Shown here: positions 32,428-43,126 of the stretch, one piece after another
Layout: every line of letters begins with the position of its first letter
How positions within the stretch are numbered: the first letter of the stretch is position 1
NCBI RefSeq assembly: GCF_009870125.1
Contig: NC_046679.1
Location: forward strand, 6,014,001-6,078,000
Direction: 5' to 3'
Source of the DNA: Drosophila pseudoobscura
Lineage: Eukaryota > Arthropoda > Insecta > Diptera > Drosophilidae
Length of the DNA: 64,000 nt
Notes under the pieces: model-generated
The model's database searches: none
Told to the model about the DNA's origin: nothing
What the model saw: the letters and a program-made list of their open reading frames with translations, nothing else
Made by a program: the position numbers and the translations under genes

Positions 32428-34248
32428 ATGTTGACATGGTCACTATGGTGCGGACTATTATTCGTCCTGTGGATTTATTTTCTGTGGAGTCGGCGCCGAT
32501 TTTATCTACTCACCCTCAAGATTCCCGGACCAATCGGATACCCATTTTTGGGAATGGCGCACAAATTGATCCACAGGGAAGGTACTCAAGGATTTACATT
32601 TGCATTTGATCGATCAAAGGAAATAATTTTGTATTAATGGCAGATATTCTGAATGAATTTGGAATTTATCTGGCAAAGCATGGCCCAACAATAATGTCAT
32701 GGCTGGGCCCTATTCCCTTTGTGATCGCTAGTGACCCGCAAGTGGTGCAGGACATCCTGACCTCGCCGCACTGCGTCAACAAAGGCATCATTTACAGGGC
32801 CGTAGACGATGGAATGGGCGTAGGACTATTTAGCTTAAAGGGTGCGTGGATGCGGAGCCTAAGTGTTGCTCGGAGTTACTTCAATGTGATCTTCGTCTAG
32901 ATCCCCGCTGGAGTGTTCATCGCAAGCTACTGAATCCGGCATTCAGCCACAAGGTATTGCTCAGTTTTCTTCCCATTTTCAACAAAGAGACGGGACAGCT
33001 ACTCAGCCAGTTTGATGATTTGCCGAGCAAGGGGGAGTACAATTTGATTCCGCTTCTGCAAAACTTTACGATGGGCATAACAACTCGTAAGTGTCAAAAG
33101 CTCCCTTGTTAGATTTTAATTAGATGTTAGATGTTAAATTTCCACAGAAACCACAATGGGATTGGATGTGAAAAGTGAGGCGAACTTCAACTCCATCGTG
33201 GAGAGCTATCACTGGTGAGTCAGATATGGTCAGGAATCCGCTGCTATGCATTAACAGTTGTCTGGAAACCATCACAGATATGTGCATCTCGCCATGGCTC
33301 CACTTCAAGTGGGTCCGCCAGCTAACGGGCAGGGAGAAAAACTACCATCGGTCCAAGACGGAGATCCGGGCGTTCTTAAAGAAGGTCTGAGTAATGAAGT
33401 GTTTTTCATTAAATTTATAATAACGTATCTCTGCATCTCAGCTTATTCAAAAAAGATTGTCTGAGGACACGGAGGATTCCATTAAGTCGAAGGATAAGAA
33501 CATTTTTCTCCACGTAACAACGGACCTTCTTAAGCGTGGTGTATTCGACTTGACAAATGTAGAGGATGAGTCCAACCAAGTTGTGTTTGGTGCTTTTGAG
33601 ACAACCGCTAAAACCGTGTACTACGTTCTCATGTTGCTGGCCATGTTCCCCCAATACCAGGAGAAAGTGTTTGAAGAAATCAAAAGTCTCTTCCCCGATA
33701 GCGGGGATTTCGAGGTAACATATGAAGACACTCAGCAGATGGTGTACCTGGATCTAGTTATAAATGAGTCAATGCGAGTAATTCCGCCAATTCCACTTGT
33801 ATCGCGGCAAACGTCAGGCGATCTGACTCTGTCGAGTGGGACTGTGATTCCCAAAGGAGTGCAGATCATGATTGATATCTTCCATATGCACCGCAGTAAG
33901 AAGATCTGGGGACCGGAAGCGGAAACCTTTAATCCAGACAATTTCCTTGCGCACCATACTGGGGGCGAGAAGCACCCATATGCCTTTATACCTTTCACAA
34001 AGGGTATTCGGAATTGTATAGGTAAGACGTTAGCAGACATTTCTTTTTGCAATCAATGTGTCATCAGGTATTTACGTTTGGTTTTAGGCTGGAGATATGC
34101 TTCGATCTCAGTGAAAGTCATATTGGCGAAACTGTTGAGGAACTTCAGCTATAAGACCAGCTTTAAGTTTGAAGATCTTGTTTTTATTGAAGATGTAACC
34201 ATAAAACTCAAAACGGTGCCAAAGCTGCAAATCCAAAAGAGAACTTGA
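32428..34248 (+). CDS. Cyp313a4-like: Cytochrome P450, Cyp313a family, copy 1
   Basis: Seven exons: 32428-32581, 32644-32841, 32901-33086, 33148-33214, 33258-33384, 33442-34021 and 34088-34248, giving 490 residues with consistent phases. The N terminus is a membrane anchor (LWCGLLFVLWIYFLW) followed by the basic SRRR and the proline hinge IPGPIGYPFLG. The I-helix has FGAFETT, the K-helix ESMR (ExxR), then FNPDNF, and the haem-binding loop is FTKGIRNCIG with the Cys ligand. This is an ER-bound haem monooxygenase; its substrate is unknown. The apparent early stops in the open frames lie inside 43-66 base introns, so the gene is intact. It lies next to Nup88, as I recall Cyp313a4 (CG6802) and members only (CG6819) do in D. 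melanogaster. AATAAA lies at 34325-34330. Confidence 0.92.
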
Positions 34249-35014
34249 GTAATTATGAGTAAGAAGAAGAAACGAACTCTTACTATTGGAACCTGCTAGA
34301 ACTATTATAAGAAATATAAATATAAATAAAAAGAAATAATATACCACTGCCTCTATGAGTAATTTATCAGAAGCTAATTTAAACATTTGTGTAACTTTTT
34401 GTGTAGTAAAATCTCAGAACCTTTTGGCGAAAGATTTCTTAGAACCGGATTTATTACAGGGTCCACAATGCCGCATCTCTTTACAAACTATAATAAGAGG
34501 TTACTCTACGAATTATAACTTTTTTTTAATGAAATATTTCTATTAATTACTGAGTATATACTAATTATGTATGTCATGTCATTCGCTTCTGGGCGCTACT
34601 CTTCACGCAAGGTTTGATTTGTATCACGATACCAACAAAAGTCAGCTATACAGAATTTTTGGTGGTTTTTGCAACGCAATAATTATCACCGATCCGAACG
34701 CCCATTGACCAATCGATGACGTTTTGTTATTGCTTGAATGGGGGATCGATCTATTCGTATTCCCAAAGTGTTTGGCGTGTCACTGCTAGCCATTAGTTAA
34801 AATTATAGCTATTTGTATGCGCGGCTTCCATGATAAGCCCTATTAAAAATGGCTTGCTATGTGCGGTTCATTGGAGCTTTGCTCGCACTGCGATTGGAAT
34901 TGTGGATCGGCTGCTTTCTTTCGATATTTACTCTGGGAGTCACCTGGCCACCATAGAGCACTACGACAATACACACGGATCGAAGGCGTCCCAAAAAAGT
35001 AGTCGCGTCCGGCA
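34249..35014. other. Spacer between the two P450 genes
   Basis: Contains the poly(A) signal of copy 1 and the upstream region of copy 2. No other gene seen. Confidence 0.5.
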
Positions 35015-35022
35015 TATAAAAA
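35015..35022 (+). promoter_or_regulatory. TATA box of the second P450 gene
   Basis: TATAAAAA 141 bases before the start codon, in a context similar to that of copy 1. Confidence 0.75.
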
Positions 35023-35155
35023 CTCAATTGCCTCAAAATTGGTTAATCAAATTGTTGTCGGACTTCACAGTGATCGGTCGAAAATTTCATCAATATTATT
35101 TGAAATATTTGGCAATAAGTGCTTTGAGTGGATAGTGCGTTCCTAAGGATAAAAC

Positions 35156-36998
35156 ATGCTAACGTGGACACTGTGGTGCGGATTATTATTCGTCCTGTGG
35201 ATTTATTTTCTGTGGAGTCGGCGTAGATTTTACTTACTTACCCTTAAGATTCCCGGCCCAATCGGATACCCATTATTGGGAATGGCGCACAAATTGATGC
35301 GCAGGGAAGGTACTCAAGGACTTACATTTGTCACTGATCGATCAGAGGAACTAATTTTGTATCAATGACAGATATACTGAATGAATTTGGGATATATATG
35401 GCAAAGCATGGCCCAACAATTTTCTCGTGGCTGGGACCAATTCCGTTCATGATCGTTAGTGAGCCGCAAGTGGTGCAGGACATCCTGACCTCGCCTCACT
35501 GCGTGAACAAGGGCATCATCTACAAGGCCGTGGACGATGGAGCTGGCGTGGGACTATTCAGTTTAAAGGGTGCGTGGATGCGGAGCCTAAGTGTTGCTCA
35601 GAGTTACTTCAATGTGGTCTTCGTCTAGATCCTCGCTGGAGTGTTCATCGCAAGCTGCTGAATCCGGCATTCGGCCACAAGGTGTTGCTCAGTTTTCTGC
35701 CCATTTTCAACAAAGAGACGGCGCAGCTACTCAGCCAGCTGGACGCATTGCCGGGCGGCGGTGAGAAGGATTTGATTCCGCTACTGCAGAGTTTGACCTT
35801 GGGCATTGCAACTCGTGAGTAGAGTAGTAAAAGTGCCGGTAAAGATAGACATTCTCCTTCTTACACATACATATATTGTATTCAAGTACAGAGACCACAA
35901 TGGGGTGCGATGTGAAAAGTGAGGAGAACTTCATGAGCAACTCCCTTATGGAGCGCTATCAATGGTGAGTCCGGGGCGGTCGGGGATGTGCTGCTATGCA
36001 TTAACAGTTGTCTAGAAACCATGACAGATATGTGCTTCTCGCCATGGCTGAACAGTCGTTGGGCTCGCCAACTGTCGGGAAAGGAGGCCAACTATTATCG
36101 AGCCAAGACGGAGATCCGGGCGTTTATAAGGAAGGTGCGAATAATGGGGAAAATTTCAGTAAATATACCATAACTTGAATCGTCATTTCAGCTAATTCAA
36201 AAAAGATTGTCTGAGGACACGGAGGACTCCATCAAGTCAAAGGATAAGAACATTTTCCTCAACCTGGCAACAGACCTACTAAGGCGCGGTGTGTTCGACT
36301 GGAAAAATGTTGAGGACGAGTCCAATATAATTGTGTTTGGCGCTTTTGAGACGACCGCCAATACTGTATATTATGTCCTTATGCTGCTGGCCATGTTTCC
36401 TCAGTACCAGGAGAGGGCGTTTGAGGAAATCAAAAGTCTCTTTCCCAATAGCGGTGACTTTGAGGTCTCTTATGAAGACACCCAGCAAATGGTGTACCTG
36501 GATCTGGTTCTAAATGAGTCAATGCGAGTTATACCGCCCGTTCCAGTTGTATCGCGGCAAACGTCTCAGGATTTAACACTGACGAATGGCATTGTGGTTC
36601 CCAAAGGAGTGCAGATCGCTATCAACATGTTCCACATGCACCGAAGCAAGAAGATATGGGGACCCGAGGCTGAATCCTTCAATCCCGACAATTTCTTGCC
36701 TCACAATACTCGGGACAAGCACCCATACGCCTTTATACCCTTCACAAAGGGTATTCGGAATTGCATTGGTAAGATTTTGGCAGACATTACTTTTCGCAAT
36801 TAATTTTTATCAATTATGTATATTCGTTTGGTTTTAGGCTGGAGATATGCTCTGATATCAGCCAAAGTCACATTGGCCAAACTGTTGAGAAACTATAGGT
36901 TTAAGACCAGCTTTAAGTTTGAAGATCTTTATTATGTTGAAGATATAACCATGAAACTTAAAGCAGTTCCAAAATTGGAAATCCAAAAAAGAATATGA
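35156..36998 (+). CDS. Cyp313a4-like: Cytochrome P450, Cyp313a family, copy 2
   Basis: Seven exons: 35156-35309, 35372-35569, 35629-35814, 35892-35964, 36008-36134, 36192-36768 and 36838-36998, 491 residues. The exon structure matches copy 1 exactly. Exon 4 is two codons longer and exon 6 one codon shorter. Anchor, hinge (IPGPIGYPLLG), I-helix (FGAFETT), ExxR (ESMR), FNPDNF and haem loop (FTKGIRNCIG) are all intact. The two proteins are very similar, including several introns, so this is a fairly recent tandem duplication with both copies apparently functional. Differences cluster around exons 3-5. A microsomal monooxygenase role is expected; the substrate is unknown. AATAAA lies at 37056-37061. 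Confidence 0.92.
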
Positions 36999-37429
36999 AC
37001 AGTCTGCCAATATTGGAATATGTAAGGTTAAAGCAATGTGAAATTAATATAAGCTAATAAAAAAGGCGGCATGCCCCAAAAGCTAAAGTCAAAGCAAGGT
37101 ACAAAGCTCGCAAATTAAATCGAATCTATAATCTAAGAACCAGAAAATGGGCATTGAAGAAATTTCTTTAATTTCACCAGTTACACAAAAACTGCACACG
37201 GGTTTTAAAAGAGAAAATAATGAACCTTATTAATTAATTATAAAATTAGCAGGGTATAAAGCAGTCCTATTCCGTTCTGATCCCGACACAATTGAAACAT
37301 TTTCATTATAATTTTTAGCTTGCATCTTTTGAGTTTTACAGTTGGATTCCTCCTGGAAAAACCCAGTGACCCAGTGAATTATCTAGCGAATTCTGTATAT
37401 TTTTGAATTCAATGACCGATTTTATGATC

Positions 37430-38096
37430 TTTTTTGTATATTTTGTCGATATACAAAATACTTACGGTATTTTTAATACTTTTCGGTATTTTTTGAGGTC
37501 AATATAAACGATATATCGGTATATATTGGTATATTTTGTCAATTTAATTAATCTATTAAATTGCATTTTATATAGAATTGCGTTATATAGAAATTCAATA
37601 AAAGCAAGTGTTAAAATTAAGCCAGTTAAGTAGAAAACGGATTCATCAATCGTATAAAATTATGTGGGCAGGCGTGAGGGTTCTATATAGCTAGTAATAT
37701 TCGACGGAATATCAAAAACAAGGAATATGTATATTAGAAGTAGAGTTCGGCAGTATATTTACGGTATATTTGAAAAATGAGGCAGTATATTTCGGTATAT
37801 TTTTAGTGTCAGACCGTATATCATGTCAACCATATTTTGTCAATTTCATCAATCTATTAAATTTCATTTTACCGTTATATAGAAATTCAATAAAAGAAAG
37901 TGTTAAAATTAAGCCAGTTAAGTAGAAAATTGATTCATCAATCGTATAAAATTATGTGGGCAGTGCTGAGGGTTCTATATAGCTAGTAATATTCGACGGA
38001 ATATCAAAAACAAGGGATATGTATATTAGAAGTTACGGTATATTTTAAAAATGAGGCAGTATATTTCGGTATATTTTTAGTGTCAGGCCGTATATC
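37430..38096 (+). repeat. Promoter-bearing ~290 bp repeat upstream of Nup88 (about two and a half units)
   Basis: Matching blocks recur at 37591/37883 (AAATTCAATAAAAG) and 37641/37933 (ATTCATCAATCGTATAAAAT), a period of 292 bases. A truncated earlier unit lies at about 37430-37560. Read on the plus strand, each unit is the reverse complement of the array at 5370-6760: GATTCATCAATCGTA, GTGGGCA, ATTC(G/C)ACGGAA, then GGTATATTTT-like pairs. It ends directly at the Nup88 start codon. Motif 1 (GGTCACAC) is not preserved here; AGTGTCAG occupies its place. Confidence 0.85.
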
Positions 38097-40202
38097 ATGT
38101 CAACCATGTCGCTAGATTGTTTTGAATTAAGTAAAACTAAATTATTTGAAAAAATATGCAATGGCCTGCCCATTGTGCAGAGAACACAAAATCTGTTGGA
38201 CTGCAGCGACGATTTGCTATTTGCATGGGATGCGAACGAGTGCTGCTTGCTTGTAATGAATTGGCGGTCACCGCTGACAGTGGCGGAGCAGGATGCAAAA
38301 GTGAATTATCAGACGCTCGTACCTTCGATCCCGATAATTCTGGACGTAGATCGTGTTACAGTATCAAATGAGTGCTCCTTGGTGGCGCTTAGTGGACCAC
38401 GTGGTGTTTGCATTTTGGAGCTACCCCGCCGCTGGGGTCTAGATGGCTACTTCATGGATGGAAAGAAACAAATCACATGTCGCACATACTGTCTGGATTC
38501 TCTTTTGTTCCAGAACAACAACCATCTGGAGGTGCGGCAAGTGCGCTGGCATCCAAACTCAGTATCGGACTCGACTCTCCTGGTGCTGCTGAACAACAAC
38601 ACTATCCGAATGTACAATCACTCGAAACTGCGACACGTGTGGCAAGTTGGTCCTCTTACCATGAAAAATGGAGCCAATACTTCGCTTACGGACTTCGGGG
38701 AAGTGGCCGTTGACTTTGATATTGCTCCAGCTAAAAAGACGCGATGTGCTGCCAACGAGACGACTCTTAACCAACGGAACAAAACGCTGGGAGGGAAACC
38801 CGCAAAGCAGGAAAAGATTGAATGGCCTATTGTTGTGCTGCGAGAGAATGGAAACATCTACATTGTGCTTACTAGCCTGGACTCGGATATTACCCGTCTC
38901 CAGGGACCCATAACCATAACACCTCAGAAAATGGATAACTACGGGCTAGAGTCTTGCTCGATCATGATCATTCCCTCGCTGCCTCCCACTATAGTCATTG
39001 CCGAGTCGAATGGAAAGCTCCACCATGCACTCCTAATGGATGCCGAGGCCACCGAGCATTCCTTCAACGAAGTAGATGACTTTATTCTCATAGAGCCCGC
39101 TGAGTTTGTCATACATGTCCTTGAAACGGTCGAGCTCGAGTTGGGTCTTTCTGGCGCATCAAATACTGGACCAAAGGACACGTACAACTGTCCCGTATAC
39201 TTGAAAAGAGATATTATCAACGAGCTGCGCTACTTTGCCTATCACAATGCTGGTTTACACGTAGTCACTGTCAACTTCATCTCTGAACTGCAGCGCTATC
39301 TGGACAGTGAGTCGGAGGAGGATAGACTGGAATTGGCGGCATCATCCAAGGCCGAGTACATCCTGTGCACAAAAATTGACTCCGCCGAGCAAATCAATGC
39401 TGTCTGCGGCATTGCCCAACTACAACTGCCTGCTGGTGTGGTGCTTCTGTTAGGCAACCGTACAGTGATCAGCCTAAAGCTGGTCATCGATGCCCAGCTG
39501 TTGGTTGCTCCCAGTGAAAGGATGCTTAGAGCCTGCGATGTGGATCCGCAAGAGTCTGGACCTTCATTCCTTGACAAAATTAAAACTTTATTGCAGCGCA
39601 ATGTCAACCAACCTATTCTCGCCAACAAGATGTCCTCGGCGTCCCCTCACGAGGGATACGAACTACTAAACCAGGCCATTGAAGTGTTGCGCGAACAGTA
39701 CCTCAAGCGCCACGTCCTCGTCCGTGCCGAGTTTGCGAAGCATATCAATCAAATCTTACTGAAAAAGGAGCAACAACTGCGCGAAATCCAGGACCTGGAG
39801 CATGAGCGTGAGATAATAAGCGAAGGGGCCCACAAGCTGGCCGAGCGTTTTGAGGAAATCAGCGACAACCAGGAATTGCTGGTGCGCAAGTGCCACAGTC
39901 TGATGCAAAAGGCCAACAACGCTCTGCCCAACAGTGTCGTGGCCGAGCGCGAGTTTTCCCAAGAGGTAGAACGAATTCACAAAACCACAAAGAGTATGGC
40001 TGCCGAACTGGATAAAGCTAAGAAGACGTTGAACAAACAGCGCTATCACATCGCCAACAGCCAAGAAGAACTGAAGAAAGATGTCTACGAGTTGCCAGAG
40101 AAACAGCACCGCACCATAACTGAAATCCTGACCCAACTGGCTGGAGAGATTGAACGGCAAATAACCGATGCAAAGCGTATAAACAAGATTGTTGGCGTAT
40201 AA
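38097..40202 (+). CDS. mbo: Members only / Nup88 nucleoporin
   Basis: One uninterrupted exon of 701 residues, about the length of fly Nup88. The N-terminal ~480 residues are a predicted beta-propeller ([37 protein letters not shown]). From about 520 there is a long coiled coil ([30 protein letters not shown]). Nup88 sits on the cytoplasmic face of the nuclear pore, binds Nup214 and restrains CRM1-dependent export. In flies it is needed for nuclear entry of Rel proteins. Start: ATG at 38097, with a second in-frame ATG at codon 4; either could be used. The sequence around the start (ATGTCAACCAT) is also present 274 bases upstream in the repeat. Poly(A) signal AATAAA lies at 40269-40274. Confidence 0.95.
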   Translation: MSTMSLDCFELSKTKLFEKICNGLPIVQRTQNLLDCSDDLLFAWDANECCLLVMNWRSPLTVAEQDAKVNYQTLVPSIPIILDVDRVTVSNECSLVALSGPRGVCILELPRRWGLDGYFMDGKKQITCRTYCLDSLLFQNNNHLEVRQVRWHPNSVSDSTLLVLLNNNTIRMYNHSKLRHVWQVGPLTMKNGANTSLTDFGEVAVDFDIAPAKKTRCAANETTLNQRNKTLGGKPAKQEKIEWPIVVLRENGNIYIVLTSLDSDITRLQGPITITPQKMDNYGLESCSIMIIPSLPPTIVIAESNGKLHHALLMDAEATEHSFNEVDDFILIEPAEFVIHVLETVELELGLSGASNTGPKDTYNCPVYLKRDIINELRYFAYHNAGLHVVTVNFISELQRYLDSESEEDRLELAASSKAEYILCTKIDSAEQINAVCGIAQLQLPAGVVLLLGNRTVISLKLVIDAQLLVAPSERMLRACDVDPQESGPSFLDKIKTLLQRNVNQPILANKMSSASPHEGYELLNQAIEVLREQYLKRHVLVRAEFAKHINQILLKKEQQLREIQDLEHEREIISEGAHKLAERFEEISDNQELLVRKCHSLMQKANNALPNSVVAEREFSQEVERIHKTTKSMAAELDKAKKTLNKQRYHIANSQEELKKDVYELPEKQHRTITEILTQLAGEIERQITDAKRINKIVGV

Positions 40203-40589
40203 GTTAGTTCAGCTCATTTTTGATAACACATTTATGTGATTTTGTAGAGGAACTGAAACGTATTAATTAATAAATAACATACTGTTCGAATAATTTGTGC
40301 TACATTGTGTTCTAGTTCTAAGCACTGATATCCCTGTCCATTTATTAATGAGTAGCGTCTGAATAGATACATTCATTGGCTGGAATGTAGACATGACTCG
40401 CACTTCGATCGCCTTCCCTCGAAAGCAAACGTAATGAAAATCATTTGCAAGGCTAATGATATTTTACTTTGCGCCTTTCCATTTCTTTTGCGTTTCAGTT
40501 GGGCATTCATCTATCGGGCTTCAGTCAGAAACGAACTTTAGCAGAGAATACTTCGAATCGATCGAATCGGTGCTGTCCGAGAAGCAGAA

Positions 40590-40736
40590 ATGACATCGAC
40601 CTTACTGTCAACCCTTTCCAACATCTATACGGGGATGTTTAACTTCGTCAAATCGCGATTTCCCTTCCTGATTGAGGCTGCCATGGTGACTCTCTGCTTC
40701 GCCTCCATAGTGGGCAGATACTGCATACTGATATAG
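40590..40736 (+). CDS. 48-residue membrane micro-protein (candidate)
   Basis: ATG at 40590 to TAG at 40734-40736 encodes 48 residues: an amphipathic start (MTSTLLSTLSNIYTG), a basic patch (KSR) and a C-terminal hydrophobic segment (AAMVTLCFASIVG). A likely 3' splice acceptor (polypyrimidine, TTTCAG at about 40494-40499) lies 90 bases upstream, so the leader is probably spliced. Small tail-anchored peptides of this type are common in flies, but I do not recognise this one. It lies between Nup88 and Gnmt. Good codon variety and a tidy membrane segment argue for a real gene; conservation is untested. Confidence 0.5.
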   Translation: MTSTLLSTLSNIYTGMFNFVKSRFPFLIEAAMVTLCFASIVGRYCILI

Positions 40737-40883
40737 AAACTTAACAACGAAGCATCGCATACCACCAGGAATCATATTCGCACATACACTATATGTACAT
40801 ACATGTGTAAATGTAAATCGAACGAACTTTATATTTAGATGTGTGTTTGTGGAATTATGTGAATACAAACTAAATGCTTAAAC

Positions 40884-42199
40884 CTAAACCTTGGGCTTCT
40901 CAATTAAGTGTATGTAGAAGGCTGGATTCTTCACTTGGCTCATCTCCTTGAAGTCTCCGTACAGCTGGTGCTTGGCCTTGGCCGAGAAGATCTCACTGAG
41001 GATCTCCTGGAAGCGCTTCAGCTCGTGGGGATAGTAGGAGAGGCGGAACTCGCTGGTCAGCTTGTTGCCAGCGATCAGGTAATCCATGGACACCAGAGAT
41101 GGCTTACCGCAGTAGAACAGGACGGAGGTTTTGATGTCCGCCGTGTGGCTCGTCTGCAAGTCATTCCGAAAGGCGATTAAATTAATAGATTTCAACGTCT
41201 GCCTATCAGTTGTCAGGGTATGGGACTGATAATGAAGTCGCGAATGATGATGTATTAATGGGAGATGAATGAGCGATGAAATTGATTTTGATTCCACGTA
41301 ATATAACACAAAATAAGATCAGCAGACATCGTAATCAATGAAACTATTGAGGATGACGAACAATTTTTCTCTGTTTTCAAATGAATGTGTCATTTAATAG
41401 TTTTTAATTGGCACTATGATGATCTGGCAGATCTGTGCTGGTTTTTGAACTCACGTTATAGTAGATGCTCTTGGCGGGAGTGGATCCTGTCTCCAAGATG
41501 TTGTCGTAGTTGCGATGATCGATCAGCAGGACACCGCCTGGCTTAAGGCACTTCTCAAAGTTGCCGATCGCCTGCTTGTGCTCTCGCTGATCCCCAAAGC
41601 CGTCCATCAAGTGGGCAAAGGAGTTGCCCAGGCAGATGACGGCGTCGAAGCCATCCTTTATTTGGTCCTGGATGTCGTCGTACAGTGTCAGCCAGTTGGC
41701 CTCTTCGATAACTGCAAATGGTTTTGGGAAGGGGCAGTCAGAAACCAGGCCAATCAGGGAATATTAATAAAGCAGTCCCAGACATACCCCAGTTTTCAAA
41801 GGCGGCTTCCTTGCGGCGGTTCCAGCGCTCCTTGAGAGCGTATTTCAGCATTTTGTCGGAGGCATCAACGGACACCACCTCGAAGCCCTCTTCCACCAAC
41901 ATTAGCGAGTCCACACTGGGCGAATGGTAAAGAAACGAAAGCTAAGATAGGAATGGGGATGGGATGGCTGTGCAGTCCACTTACCCGGTACCACAGGCCA
42001 CGTCCAGGACACGCTTGCATCCCTTCTGCCGCAGCATATCGATCAGGAAGTTCTTGTAGTTGTCCGTACGCGAGTTCTTGTCTCCGATGAAGATCTCCCA
42101 TACCTTGGCCGCCTTGCCATCGGCATACTGATCCCTAACTCCTTCGGCGGAAATACCATCCGAGCGGGCAACGAAAACACTATCGGCGGAGGTGGTCAT
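40884..42199 (-). CDS. Gnmt: Glycine N-methyltransferase
   Basis: Four minus-strand exons, 41985-42199, 41788-41915, 41455-41711 and 40884-41153, encode 289 residues, the length of the D. melanogaster enzyme. The N-terminal [14 protein letters not shown] motif closes over the active site. The SAM-binding motif I is [12 protein letters not shown], followed by the acidic VVSVDAS. The substrate region has [11 protein letters not shown], and DHRNYD follows. The enzyme transfers a methyl group from S-adenosylmethionine to glycine, making sarcosine and buffering the SAM/SAH ratio in cytosol, chiefly in fat body. Longer reading frames crossing 41154-41309 or 41404-41454 are intron read-through. It is convergent with Nup88 and the micro-ORF. 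Confidence 0.97.
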
Positions 42200-43126
42200 C
42201 TCTGGCGGTCAGCACTGGTCGGCAGATCTCAATGAAATAAATTTCGTCTCGTCCGCACTCTCCACGTAAGCTTCCGCTCTGGATAGCCGAGGGAAGGGCC
42301 TGCCAATAGCCTGCCGCCAACAGCTGGCATGTCATCTAAGCGTCGACGTTGGCAGTAGCACCCTCGTACTCATCCGTAATCTAATCACTCCTCGACCCGC
42401 TTTGTCGTGTGGCAATTGAGAGGCAAAGCTTCGGCTCGTCTAACATCTGTTCGATCCCAAACGTGCCCGTTTGCGGGCTTTCGCTTCTGGCTGTTTGACC
42501 CTGACCCTGACCCTCCGGTTCTGATAAGCTGTCTCTGACCATATCCCGTGGTCAAAATAGAATGACGGAGCATAATACATCGACAAGTTATATTTACAGT
42601 GATGACTCTACAGCCAGAGCTATCTCAATCTCTGTGTTTCTCCCCCCTGGGACATAATAGTGAATGGATGTGGTGGTTTCGCCCAACGGGCTTTCCCTGT
42701 AAGTGTTTATGCATAGATCGACGGAAATAGTATATATAAAATAGTTTTTATTTTCAATATATTCTTAGAAATCTTTATAAATATTGCACTGTGTTGATTA
42801 AGTGGGACTCACGTCCCCTTCGAATGGTCTTTATATTGCACATCGTATTCTACGATTTAGATCTTACAGATAAATTCACACTTGATGTTCTATTAGTAGG
42901 AACTTAAGGCTAGAAATAGATTACGTTTCGCAAGATAATTAAACGATGCTTCGGCGATGCGAGTAATTGTCTTGGGAAACATAAGCCGTATGCTGGAGTA
43001 CGAGTATTTGTTTATGCAGATCGAGTATTAGTATGTATGGTATTTGTATGTTTTATGTGTATGCTTATGTGCTATGTACAATGTACATCATAATTAACAC
43101 GGGTTCGAGAGTATTAGATTCAACAT
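42200..43126. other. Intergenic DNA between Gnmt and the PTB-domain gene
   Basis: Holds the Gnmt leader and promoter side and the 3' flank of the minus-strand gene to the right. A small CCCTGA repeat lies at about 42497-42513. No gene seen. Confidence 0.5.

Noticed and set aside
32582-32643. Premature stop and frame shift early in both P450 copies
   Set aside because: GT...AG introns of 62 bases in phase 1 remove them in both copies at the same position. The genes are intact.
43095-43120. GGGTTCGAG resembling a tRNA B box (also near 49260 and 50063)
   Set aside because: No A box or cloverleaf could be built at any of the three places.
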